DNA of 36,387 nucleotides from DATFLS01 sp964413425 (GCA_964413425.1 CAYPST010000034.1:1-36387); one strand, 5' to 3'. Positions 16,195 through 24,682 are shown, counted from the stretch's first letter. Made by a program: numbers and translations. Notes: a model not told the origin generated them from the letters alone.

Positions 16195-16261
16195 ACGCCT
16201 GCTCCTCCTTCTCTCTTTCATTATATTTGCTATATGACTGTTAACACATCTCAGTGAATGA

Positions 16262-16366
16262 TCCTGCCCTCTCCGTCGGTGGCCGGACAGGTCCGTCAAG
16301 CGCCGGGCAGGCCAGAGCGGTACGGGAGAGCCCCCGCCTCTGCGAGTCATTCCGGTGACTCGGATG
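16262..16366. other. GC-rich structured block upstream of the TIM-barrel gene
   Basis: In the otherwise AT-rich 16195-16651 divergent region this block stands out. CCTGCCC at about 16264-16270 can pair with GGGCAGG at about 16306-16312, and further right GAGTCA/TGACTC closes a TTCCGG loop. It could be a leader RNA structure for the minus-strand gene or an inserted repeat unit. No known riboswitch was recognised, and no clear promoter pair was found in the rest of the region. Confidence 0.3.
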
Positions 16367-16651
16367 ACGAATTACACCATTCAACCTGATATGTAAAGTT
16401 TACATTCTTATTGGCGCGACCGCAACTGCAATTCCAACCTTTCATCATTTTGAACGCCCTGTGAGCTGGAAGCTCCCTTCACAAAATGTCTTGCACTTTT
16501 TCGAAAAGAGCATTATTGTAAGGCAATTCCGATTATTGCTGAAAATCCCGGCGATCACTCTCGGCGATTAAATTTACTTCTCTGCACAGCCGGGATTATG
16601 ATCACAACGCAAAATGCACATAAACTGCCAAACCATCAATGAGGTATAATC

Positions 16652-17635
16652 ATGGCTAAGTATATATCACGACGACAATTTCTGAAGAATTCCGCCCTGA
16701 CCGCTGCCGCCCTGGGCGTTGCGCCCCGGCTGGCGGTTCCGGCCAGTCGAGACGTGCGCGATCCAAACGGCTTACCCACCAGAACGCTTGGGAACACCGG
16801 CGAAGTAGTGCCGCCCCTGGCGCTGGGCACCGGCAGCCGGTTCTGTGCTGTCGAGGACGAAGATGAAGCCTTGGAAATACTCACCTATGCGCTGGATCAC
16901 GGGTTCTATTACTGGGATACCGCTCATTCGTACGATTATAACGGGGTGGTCAGTGAGGAACGCCTGGGGAAAATATTGAAACATCGACGGCGGGAAGTGT
17001 TCCTGAGCACCAAAATAGACAATCGGGATCCCGATGGGGCAAAAGCGCAGATAGAACAGAGTCTGAACCGCCTGCAGACGGGTCACGTGGATATCCTCAA
17101 GATACACTCTATCCAATCCACGGACGACGCCCGGGATATCGGAAGAAAAGACGGCGTGCTTCAGGTAGTGCAAAACGCCAGGGAGGAAGGGCTGGCGAAA
17201 TACATCGGCTTCACGGGACATGCCTCCGCAGAGGCAATGGCCCTGATGGCTGAACAATATGATTTTGATACCATGCTTATCGCCCTGAATCACTACCAGC
17301 AAGGAGAACAACCCTTCGAGGAAAAAGCCATCCCTGCCGCCAAATCCAAAGGGATGGGTGTGATGGTTATGAAAGTCATTCGCCCCCGGGAAACGGTCCG
17401 AAGTGTCACTCCCAGAGATCTCATCCGGTATGCCCTGTCATTAAAAAATGCAGATGCCGCAGTTGTCGGAACGGACAGCTTACAGGTCCTGAAGGAAAAT
17501 ATTCAGCTGGTAAAACATTTCACTCCCATGACAGAATCGGAAATGGAGCAGATGCACTCGGCGCTGACCCCATTCTACCGGCATCAGGGTCTGGAATGGA
17601 TGGAGCCCCACTATCAGGACGGCTGCTGGACTTAA
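16652..17635 (+). CDS. Tat-exported aldo/keto reductase
   Basis: This 327-residue NAD(P)H-type aldo/keto reductase has the tetrad DTAHSY (Asp89, Tyr94 or Tyr96), Lys121 in STKID and His152 in KIHSI. A twin-arginine signal occupies the first 30 residues (SRRQFLKNSALTAAALGV). Tat export of a folded, cofactor-loaded oxidoreductase is usual for this group in environmental bacteria. The family reduces sugar or other aldehydes and ketones; the substrate is not readable here. The ATG has GAGG 7 bases upstream. The tail lacks the CxxC-rich ferredoxin extension seen in some relatives. It is divergent from the secreted TIM-barrel gene and convergent with a cytochrome gene, possibly one secreted sugar-redox neighbourhood. 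Confidence 0.92.
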   Translation: MAKYISRRQFLKNSALTAAALGVAPRLAVPASRDVRDPNGLPTRTLGNTGEVVPPLALGTGSRFCAVEDEDEALEILTYALDHGFYYWDTAHSYDYNGVVSEERLGKILKHRRREVFLSTKIDNRDPDGAKAQIEQSLNRLQTGHVDILKIHSIQSTDDARDIGRKDGVLQVVQNAREEGLAKYIGFTGHASAEAMALMAEQYDFDTMLIALNHYQQGEQPFEEKAIPAAKSKGMGVMVMKVIRPRETVRSVTPRDLIRYALSLKNADAAVVGTDSLQVLKENIQLVKHFTPMTESEMEQMHSALTPFYRHQGLEWMEPHYQDGCWT

Positions 17636-17767
17636 GACCCGCACTCTTCGAACAGATATACCAGCTCTTGAAATGAAACCATCAGGCGGTCGGAAAACGA
17701 TATCCAATTTGAAGCTGTTCTAACCCCTTCGAGTGATCAGACTTAATAGTCACTCTTATCTTATGAC

Positions 17768-17797
17768 ATCTGTGTCGATCTGTGTAAATCTGTGGCT
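17768..17797. repeat. Three tandem 10-base units starting ATCTGTG
   Basis: ATCTGTG occurs at 17768, 17778 and 17788 with exact 10-base periodicity, i.e. about one helical turn. It lies between the convergent aldo/keto reductase and cytochrome genes. Function is unknown; it could be a protein-binding array or a fragment of a dispersed repeat. Confidence 0.4.
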
Positions 17798-17875
17798 ATT
17801 ATAGTCGTCACACGGAATAACAGGCTTTAATCAACACTAACATATCCGTATAACAATTTCCCCGGAATTGTAGTT

Positions 17876-18649
17876 TCAGGGTGTGCTGGGAATTTCTGTC
17901 TGATGGCAGTCGACACAATTCATTTGCGTGGCCATATCACACATTGCGGTCGGGAACGGATGTTTCGCCTCAAATTCTCCATCCGCCCAACTGTTGAGTA
18001 ACGTGACCGTCTTATGGGCTGTACTGGCTGCCACTCTTGCACATCTTTCCTTCCGCTCGGGAGTGAAAAGCCCCACTCCTTCCTTTTTCATCCATTTCCC
18101 CACAGAAATGTGACAGAGAGGAGAATCGCTGGTGGTTTGATTTTGAATCGTGCTTTTCGGATTCGAGGGAGTATAGGTTGGCAATGCCGTATCCGAATAC
18201 CAATAGATAAGTTCATTGAGTATACTCTCTCCATCTTTCCCGGCCACGAAACTCAGGGCAATACCCGAACCAAACAATACTCCACAGATCGTTCCCCAGC
18301 CGACCACTCCGCCGTGTCCGAAATGGAACGCTTCTAAGGGAAGAGATGCATATGGTTCGCCTATGGATTCCTGAAGCGGAATGAGTATTCCACTCACCGT
18401 GGCCTGACTGCAGAGACCCTCGTACCACTGTTCGTAAGCTATATTTGCTGCTTCCTCGGGGTTAATCTTCTCATATCCCCAGGGATATTCATACTTCACA
18501 GCGGCTCTTGCGTCGAATTCTGATGATAAGAACCCGGCAGCCAGGGGATACCCAAGAGTCAAACTTGCCGCTCCTCCGCCAATTGCGGCCGTTCTGGTGA
18601 AAAATTCTCTCCGCGACACTTTCTGCTTCTCACTGTTTGCATTTTTCAT
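17876..18649 (-). CDS. Split-Soret cytochrome c-like protein (C_GCAxxG_C_C superfamily), Tat-exported
   Basis: This 257-residue protein starts with a twin-arginine signal (VSRREFFTRTAAIGGG). The mature part shows the spaced cysteine pattern of the C_GCAxxG_C_C/split-Soret group: Cys80 in LCSQA, Cys122 in GTICGVLFG, Cys179 in PLCH and Cys203. It ends with a single CxxCH heme motif, CVDCH at 245-249. Characterised split-Soret cytochromes are dimeric periplasmic c-type cytochromes; this one has one recognisable attachment site. AGGAGG lies 7 bases before the ATG. Its neighbour is the exported aldo/keto reductase, convergent. A redox role in the periplasm is inferred, partner unknown. Confidence 0.82.
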   Translation of the reverse strand: MKNANSEKQKVSRREFFTRTAAIGGGAASLTLGYPLAAGFLSSEFDARAAVKYEYPWGYEKINPEEAANIAYEQWYEGLCSQATVSGILIPLQESIGEPYASLPLEAFHFGHGGVVGWGTICGVLFGSGIALSFVAGKDGESILNELIYWYSDTALPTYTPSNPKSTIQNQTTSDSPLCHISVGKWMKKEGVGLFTPERKERCARVAASTAHKTVTLLNSWADGEFEAKHPFPTAMCDMATQMNCVDCHQTEIPSTP

Positions 18650-19264
18650 TGGTCACCTCCTGTGGTTATCTCGCTTAAGACAGATGTTTAGCTATTTATT
18701 TCAGATATGCTGAAATTGGTAGCAGCAATTACAATCTACAGTACCAGTAGGCTGTACACAATGCCGGATTTCAGAGAGGAAAAACATTTATGCTTTCTAG
18801 ATGGAATAAGGGCGCGGGATTACTTCGGATACGCCAGCCGTACTTCACCGTTCAAGTACCGCCATCTCTGGTGAGATTATTGGAATTGTCCTGTATCGGT
18901 GCACGTTTCCCGGGGGATCCCGATGATGGAGTCTATGGTTAAAGCACACACCCGTATGACTCTCCCAGCACTGCCGAATTAACACTTACAAAATATTTCG
19001 CCGGAACTTAAATTAACCTGCTTTATAAAACTGTAAATAATGTGACCGGAAAATATGGGGAAAAGAATTTTGCGAATTGAGATAAGAATTTAACCTGAGG
19101 TAAAATACTTCCCGATACAAGGTGCGTATGAGATGTCCCGGGAGAAGAAAGCACACTTCTCTTCAAAATCCGGTTCATAATGTACCGGGAATATCTTATT
19201 TTCAGGATACGAAAAAGAGCACAAAACTTCAGAGAAATGTAAATTCAGGACGAACAGAGAGGTT
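18650..19264. other. Intergenic region upstream of leuC
   Basis: This 615-base divergent region should contain promoters for the cytochrome gene and leuCD. An AT-rich stretch at about 19000-19050 (TGTAAATAAT) could hold a -10 element. I looked for a leucine-rich leader peptide or T-box upstream of leuC and did not find one. No gene is seen. Confidence 0.4.
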
Positions 19265-20671
19265 ATGGGTAAAACACTCTTTGAGAAAATCTGGGATCAA
19301 CATCTGGTCAAAGAATTGCCAGGAGGGACATCCCTGCTGTATATCGACCGTCATCTGGTCCATGAAGTCACCAGTCCCCAGGCGTTCGAGGGCCTGCGCA
19401 TGACCAACCGAAACGTGCGGCGAACCGACCGCACATTCGCCACCATGGATCACAACGTTCCGACGGACAGCCATTCCGTAATTAAAGACACCATTTCCAA
19501 AGCCCAGATTGAGGCGCTGGAAAAGAATTGTGCCGACTTCGGTATAGAACTGTATGGCCTGAACAGCGACCGTCAGGGCATCGTCCATGTGATTGGTCCG
19601 GAACTGGGCATTACCCTGCCCGGTTTGACAATCGTGTGTGGAGATTCCCACACCTCCACCCACGGGGCGTTCGGTACGCTCGCATTCGGTATCGGAACCT
19701 CCGAGGTGGAACACGTGCTTGCCACCCAGACCCTCCGGCAGATGAAACCGAAAACATTCAAAATGGAATTCACCGGCCAGCTCCAGCCCTATGTGACCTC
19801 CAAAGACTTAATTCTGAAACTTATCGGTACCATTGGCACTGCCGGCGGCACGGGATACGTCATCGAATACGCGGGAGAAGCAATCCGCTCTCTCTCCATG
19901 GAATCCCGGATGACTATCTGTAATATGAGTATCGAAGCCGGGGCCCGGGCCGGGATGATCGCGCCTGATGATACCACGTTTGAATACATCGCGGAGAAGG
20001 AACGTCCCTTTGCACCGCTCAATGGTGATTTCGACCGGGCCGTGGAGTACTGGAAAACACTCCCATCGGATGCGGATGCGGAATTTGACCGCACCCTGAC
20101 CATCGAGGCCGACAAAATCGCTCCCCAGGTGACCTGGGGCACGAACCCCGGCATGGTTCTGGATGTCACCGGAGCGGTACCGGAACCGGACGATGTGCCC
20201 GGATACAGCAGGAGAGACGTGGAACAGGCACTCAAATATATGGGGCTGACTCCGGGGACGAAACTCACCGATATCCCGCTGGATACTGTTTTTCTCGGCA
20301 GCTGCACCAATGCCCGGATTGAAGACCTGCGCAGAGCGGCCACAATCCTTCGGGGACGCAAAAAAGCGGACAATCTGCGGGTTATGGTCGTCCCCGGCTC
20401 ACAGCAGGTGCGCGAGCAGGCGGAAACGGAAGGCTTGGACGAGGTGTTCAAAGAATTCGGCGCGGAATGGCGGCTGGCCGGATGCAGCATGTGTCTGGGC
20501 ATGAATCCCGACCAGCTCAAAGAGGGTGAGCGCTGTGCGTCCACATCCAACCGAAATTTCGAGGGACGCCAGGGCAAAGGCGGCCGCACGCACCTGGTCA
20601 GTCCGGAGATGGCAGCGGCCGCAGCCATTGAAGGCCATTTTGTCGATCTGAGAACCTGGGGAACGGAGTAA
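19265..20671 (+). CDS. leuC: 3-isopropylmalate dehydratase large subunit
   Basis: With LeuD this enzyme isomerises 2-isopropylmalate to 3-isopropylmalate in leucine biosynthesis. The 468-residue length is typical of bacterial LeuC. The [4Fe-4S] cluster ligands are Cys347 (GSCTNARIEDL), Cys407 and Cys410 (CSMCLGMNPD), and the GDSHTSTHGAFG aconitase signature is at 126-137. The ATG has a GAGAGG ribosome binding site. It is followed after four bases by leuD, so the two are translationally linked. No leuA, leuB or other leucine gene lies nearby. Confidence 0.98.
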   Translation: MGKTLFEKIWDQHLVKELPGGTSLLYIDRHLVHEVTSPQAFEGLRMTNRNVRRTDRTFATMDHNVPTDSHSVIKDTISKAQIEALEKNCADFGIELYGLNSDRQGIVHVIGPELGITLPGLTIVCGDSHTSTHGAFGTLAFGIGTSEVEHVLATQTLRQMKPKTFKMEFTGQLQPYVTSKDLILKLIGTIGTAGGTGYVIEYAGEAIRSLSMESRMTICNMSIEAGARAGMIAPDDTTFEYIAEKERPFAPLNGDFDRAVEYWKTLPSDADAEFDRTLTIEADKIAPQVTWGTNPGMVLDVTGAVPEPDDVPGYSRRDVEQALKYMGLTPGTKLTDIPLDTVFLGSCTNARIEDLRRAATILRGRKKADNLRVMVVPGSQQVREQAETEGLDEVFKEFGAEWRLAGCSMCLGMNPDQLKEGERCASTSNRNFEGRQGKGGRTHLVSPEMAAAAAIEGHFVDLRTWGTE

Positions 20672-20675
20672 ACAC

Positions 20676-21332
20676 ATGGAACCATTCACCACATTTCGCG
20701 GACTCATCGCCACACTGGACAGGGCAAACGTGGATACCGATCAGATCATCCCAAAGCAATTCCTGAAATCCATCAAGCGAACCGGGTTCGGCGAAAACCT
20801 CTTTTACGACTGGCGGTATCTGCCCAATCATAAACCCGATCCCGAGTTCGAATTGAATGCCCCCCGGTTTCAGGGAGCCAGTATTCTGGTCACCCGGAAT
20901 AATTTCGGCTGCGGATCCAGCCGGGAACATGCGGTGTGGGCCATTAAGCAGTATGGATTTAACGTGGTTATCGCTCCCTGGGAAGAACACGACGGAAGGC
21001 GCATCCCCGGATTCGCAGATATTTTCCGGAATAACAGCGTGAAAAACGGATTGCTCACTATCGAGCTGGGACCCGATGAAGTAGAGCACCTCTTCGAGCT
21101 GGCAGGCCGGTTTCCGGGACTGGAAGGCACCGTGAATCTGGACGAACAACGGTTCGTGCTGCACCTGGATGAGGAGATCGCATTCCATTTCGATATCGAA
21201 CCCACTGTCAAGGAGCATCTGTTACAAGGATTAGATGACATCGACCTGACCATGGAACATGAACCGGATATTGAAAAATTTGAACAAACCCATAGTTTTA
21301 TGGGCATACCAGAATGGAGCCCCCCGGCTTAA
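20676..21332 (+). CDS. leuD: 3-isopropylmalate dehydratase small subunit
   Basis: This 218-residue swivelling-domain subunit of isopropylmalate isomerase has the GCGSSREHAVWAI signature at 78-90 and the N-terminal DTDQIIPKQFL segment. It begins four bases after leuC and has its own GGAG. Its last codons run into an intergenic hairpin: the final residues SPPA are encoded by the left arm and the TAA stop is within the TAAC loop. It is slightly longer than the E. coli protein (about 200), which may reflect C-terminal extension by that repeat. Confidence 0.97.
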   Translation: MEPFTTFRGLIATLDRANVDTDQIIPKQFLKSIKRTGFGENLFYDWRYLPNHKPDPEFELNAPRFQGASILVTRNNFGCGSSREHAVWAIKQYGFNVVIAPWEEHDGRRIPGFADIFRNNSVKNGLLTIELGPDEVEHLFELAGRFPGLEGTVNLDEQRFVLHLDEEIAFHFDIEPTVKEHLLQGLDDIDLTMEHEPDIEKFEQTHSFMGIPEWSPPA

Positions 21333-21451
21333 CAGCCGGGGTTCCTCCTTTGACTCCGCACACAGGCGGAGTCTGGGCGGAATCCCGCCCAGAAAACCAT
21401 TCATCCACGCTTTGACAAACGTGGTCTTCTGGATGGCGGGATAAACCCGCC
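21322..21451. repeat. Array of five hairpins after leuD
   Basis: Five palindromes follow one another. They are 21322-21341 (8-bp stem, TAAC loop), 21352-21373 (GACTCCGC/GCGGAGTC, 6-base loop), 21372-21393 (TCTGGGCGG/CCGCCCAGA, AATC loop), 21405-21424 (CCACG/CGTGG, with internal pairing) and 21435-21451 (GGCGGG/CCCGCC, ATAAA loop). The array lies between convergent leuD and phoH-like genes and could end transcription from both sides. The first and last belong to the T(A/G)A(A/C) loop family seen at the window's left edge. The rest of the gap to 21592 is unremarkable. Confidence 0.7.
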
Positions 21452-21592
21452 GGTGATCCCTTTCAGGCCTATTCCACCTGTCCCGGACAACCGGGGATTT
21501 GAGAACAGGCAAATCTATGATCTGTTGATATTTGCATTATCGGGTGTCACCGACGGTTGACCCCTCGGGAAGAAATTCTGTTCGCTTCTTCC

Positions 21593-22912
21593 TTACAACA
21601 AATCGCTGGCCAGTTCGGCCAGTTCGGACCGTTCACCCTTCTCCAGGTTCACATGGGCATAGAGTTTCTGGCCCTGCATCTTATCTATCAGATAACTGAG
21701 CCCGTTGGAACGGGTGTCGAGATAGGGGTGATCGATCTGGAAGATATCTCCGGTGAAAACCACCTTGGTCCCTTCGCCTGCCCGGGTGATAATGGTCTTG
21801 ACCTCGTGCGGGGTGAGATTTTGCGCTTCATCCACAATGAAATAAATATTCACCAGACTCCTCCCCCGGATATAGGAGAGCGGAGAGATCACCAGCTTAT
21901 CTTCCTCCAGCAGTTCCTTGATGCGCCGGTGCTTCTTGTTCGAATCCGGAAATTGATTCTGAATCACCCCCAGATTGTCATATAACGGCTGCATGTACGG
22001 ATCCAGCTTGGATTGAATATCTCCCGGGAGAAAGCCGATATCTTTGTTACTCAGCGGGACAATGGGTCGGGCCAGATAAATCTGGCGGTAATGGCTGCGC
22101 TTTTCAAGGGCTGCCGCCAGCGCCAGCAGCGTTTTCCCGGTGCCTGCTTTCCCGGAAATACTCACCAGTGGAAGCCGGGCGTTCATTAACGCATCCAGCG
22201 CGAACGTCTGTTCCGCATTCCGGGGGGTAATACCATAGACAGGTACCTTCTCCACCCGCTTTATTCTCCGGGTAAACGGATCGTACTTCGCGAGGGCAGA
22301 CCGCTGCGTATTCCGCATGATCAGATATTCATTCGGAAAAGGCTCTTGCCGGAAAGCCAGCCGGGTTTTCTCCACTTCGAACGGCGTACGATACATCTTT
22401 GCAATGATATCATCTGATAAATTTTCTTTGATGCGATGACCGGTGTAGAGTTTCGTGATATCCTCCACCTGATCATTTTTGTAATCCTGGGATCGTAATC
22501 CGATGGACTTCGCCTTCATCCGCAGGTTCACATCCTTGGAGACCAGGATCACCTCCTTTTCCGGGTGCTCGCTGGCAAGCCGGTACGCCGTGTTCAGAAT
22601 CAGATGATCCGGCTCTCCGGACGAAAAATTAAACGTGAGATCGGGGTGCAACTCTTTCTCAAACACCACACTGATTTTCCCCATCTCATTTCCAACCTTC
22701 ACGCCTCCGTTGAACAGGTGATCTCCGCTTAATCCATCGAGATCCCGAACGAACTCGCGGGCGTGGAAATTCAGGGTTTCGTTTCCTTTCTTGAAATTGT
22801 CCAATTCTTCCAGGACCGTGATCGGGATAACAATATCATGCTCCTGGAATTGATAGATACAATCGTTATCGTGTAAAATCACATTGGTATCAAGGATAAA
22901 AATTTTTCTCAT
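21593..22912 (-). CDS. PhoH family protein with N-terminal PIN domain (YlaK type)
   Basis: This 439-residue protein fuses a PIN ribonuclease-like domain (about 1-150; acidic residues in FILDTNVIL and LEELD, and VSKDVNLRMKA) to a PhoH ATPase domain. The latter has Walker A GKAGTGKT at 254-261, Walker B VDEAQN at 360-365 and TGD at 387-389. PhoH2-type PIN-PhoH proteins are reported RNA helicase/ribonucleases in mycobacteria, so a role in RNA turnover is plausible. No signal peptide. No Shine-Dalgarno is obvious before the ATG, but the family begins at this methionine. It is monocistronic and convergent with leuCD. Confidence 0.95.
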   Translation of the reverse strand: MRKIFILDTNVILHDNDCIYQFQEHDIVIPITVLEELDNFKKGNETLNFHAREFVRDLDGLSGDHLFNGGVKVGNEMGKISVVFEKELHPDLTFNFSSGEPDHLILNTAYRLASEHPEKEVILVSKDVNLRMKAKSIGLRSQDYKNDQVEDITKLYTGHRIKENLSDDIIAKMYRTPFEVEKTRLAFRQEPFPNEYLIMRNTQRSALAKYDPFTRRIKRVEKVPVYGITPRNAEQTFALDALMNARLPLVSISGKAGTGKTLLALAAALEKRSHYRQIYLARPIVPLSNKDIGFLPGDIQSKLDPYMQPLYDNLGVIQNQFPDSNKKHRRIKELLEEDKLVISPLSYIRGRSLVNIYFIVDEAQNLTPHEVKTIITRAGEGTKVVFTGDIFQIDHPYLDTRSNGLSYLIDKMQGQKLYAHVNLEKGERSELAELASDLL

Positions 22913-23417
22913 AGATATTCGTCTGGATCGCTCGTGAATTGCGTGATTAACACATTAACAGAACAGGGGCACTCGATGACTCATCACTCACCAGATATCC
23001 TCTGTTCGGGTAAATTTCCCGGCACTCTGCAGTATCATAAATCATTAATTTTATTGTCTCTCCTTCACTGGATCATTTACGCAGGTCACTATTCATTTGT
23101 TTCTTTCCCGGTGGATTGACAGTATATTTTCTCCTCCCGGAATAATGGTGGAATATAAAGAATATCACAGGAATATTACCAGAGAAAGATCGTCATCCCG
23201 ATTATGCGGGAAATAATTGCTGTGTATCCCAGGGGAACAAAACCGTTTGATTGAGAATAAAACGGACGTTATTAATTCGAATGCCCTTGTTTTAGAGCAA
23301 TCACGATATCGATGTGGTCCGTTGACAGATGGATATTCATCTCAGAGGATTCTATGGAATTCAGTATCGGTTTGTTATACCTTTGGTTTTGAACCAGATG
23401 AATCTTATGTATTTTAA
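22913..23417. other. Divergent intergenic region
   Basis: This 505-base, AT-rich spacer lies between the divergent PIN-PhoH and protease genes. A TTGACA at 23116-23121 is followed by AATAAT at 23141-23146, giving 19 bases spacing, a weak promoter candidate for the plus-strand protease gene about 270 bases further on. No gene, RNA or repeat was recognised. Confidence 0.35.
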
Positions 23418-24503
23418 ATGCAGCAACAGATAGTACGTATGATGATACAACGTCTTTTCCGGTGTGCACTACTCCTGCTTTCTTCTGTTTTCTTTCTCTG
23501 TGCCTGCCAGAGATCGTTCCGTCAATTAACCCCGGATATGGTAATGGATGGAAAATATGATAGTGCGTATCCCAGCGTCGACGTGTCGGATCATCTGGAG
23601 AAAATCACCGAGATGGTCTACGGATTAAATGCTGTCGGATACTATTCCGGATATGTTTTTTCGCGCGACGCCCAGGTAACTGTGTCTGATATCCGGTCCA
23701 ACACCTTTATGGAGAAAGCCTCGAGTGAAATAGTGTATAACACCTCCGTCTTGGGATCGGCGACTGTGATTCATTTTTCCCGGAGTCGAATTGCCTTCTT
23801 GGCCTGCGCCCACGTCCTCGACTTCCCGGACACTTCCATCAGCTATTTTACCGAGGAAAGAGGGTCCGTTCGGACTGAGTACGTGCAAAGTGTGGGGATT
23901 AAGATCCGGCAACACAATTACATTCCCGAATTCATGGGGATTCAAAACCGGAACTTGGAAATTCTGGCAATTGATCAACAACGGGATCTGGCAATCGTGG
24001 GCGGAGAATTCAGGCAGTCTCCCAATCGTCAGGTGAACGTTTTTACTTATCCCATCGGAACGGCCCGGGATCTCCAGTGGGGCTCGCTGGTCTACCTGAT
24101 CGGGTTTCCGAAGGGCAGAAAAATGGTCACCCGGGGCATCGTCAGTCAACCGAATCGTGACAGAAACCATTCATTCCTGATTGATGCTCTCTTTAACCGC
24201 GGAATGAGCGGCGGCATTGTGATTGCCATTCGAGATGGAGTGCCGAACTTTGAGCTGGTCGGTATGACCAATTCCGCTGCCGCCGAAATAAAGTATTCGC
24301 TTACGCCGGAAGAAACCTATGAAACCACCACCTACGATCCGAAACTACCCTATACCGGGAACATCTATGTGGATCTCCAGAGAAGTATCAATTATGGTAT
24401 TACCAATATTATTTCCGCCGAGTCCATCCAGGCATTTTTGCGGAAGAACGAACGCGAGCTTTTGGAGCAGGGATATGATTTACGTTCCAGAGTTAACGAA
24501 TGA
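23418..24503 (+). CDS. Trypsin-like serine peptidase lipoprotein
   Basis: This 361-residue exported protein has a hydrophobic N-terminal helix ending in a lipobox (LCAC, Cys30). The chymotrypsin-fold triad appears intact: His132 in ACAHV, Asp190 in RDLAIV and Ser264 in RGMSGG, where most relatives have GNSGG. No PDZ domain follows, unlike DegP/HtrA, and the C-terminus ends in a short helical segment. The family is assigned from triad spacing and motifs, not from overall similarity. ATGs at 23418, 23439 and 23442 are all possible starts, none with a good ribosome binding site. Its substrate is unknown; a periplasmic or outer membrane location is inferred. The gene is isolated, convergent with the HEAT-repeat gene across a hairpin array. 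Confidence 0.78.
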   Translation: MQQQIVRMMIQRLFRCALLLLSSVFFLCACQRSFRQLTPDMVMDGKYDSAYPSVDVSDHLEKITEMVYGLNAVGYYSGYVFSRDAQVTVSDIRSNTFMEKASSEIVYNTSVLGSATVIHFSRSRIAFLACAHVLDFPDTSISYFTEERGSVRTEYVQSVGIKIRQHNYIPEFMGIQNRNLEILAIDQQRDLAIVGGEFRQSPNRQVNVFTYPIGTARDLQWGSLVYLIGFPKGRKMVTRGIVSQPNRDRNHSFLIDALFNRGMSGGIVIAIRDGVPNFELVGMTNSAAAEIKYSLTPEETYETTTYDPKLPYTGNIYVDLQRSINYGITNIISAESIQAFLRKNERELLEQGYDLRSRVNE

Positions 24504-24543
24504 CATTCCTGAACCTGCCGGAGGAGAGGCTCTTCATCCATCT

Positions 24544-24672
24544 CCGGCGTGAACGCCGGGGCTGCCGGACGTCCTGAGGCCTGGAGCATAGCGTGGTTAT
24601 CGTAGCCCCTGCCTTCAAGGCAGGGGGTTATGAAGATCCCACGCCCTGACCGGGGGCGTTTACGCCTCCGGT
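24544..24672. repeat. Array of hairpins between convergent genes
   Basis: There are three clear palindromes. 24544-24559 has CCGGCG/CGCCGG with a TGAA loop. 24606-24626 has CCCCTGCC/GGCAGGGG with a TTCAA loop, read as TTGAA on the other strand. 24649-24672 is a 10-bp stem with one G-U pair and a TTTA loop, i.e. TAAA on the minus strand. GCGTGG at 24591 and CCACGC at 24640 can form an outer stem around the middle hairpin. The array fills the gap between a plus-strand and a minus-strand gene end, so bidirectional termination is possible. Confidence 0.65.
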
Positions 24673-24682
24673 AGCTTGCTCA

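Noticed and set aside
18650..19264. Leucine attenuator or T-box before leuC
   Set aside because: There is no leucine-rich leader peptide, T-box sequence or terminator hairpin ahead of leuC.
19789..20685. Long minus-strand open frame of 298 codons inside leuC
   Set aside because: It is antisense to leuC, serine- and proline-rich and without family features: a codon-usage shadow.
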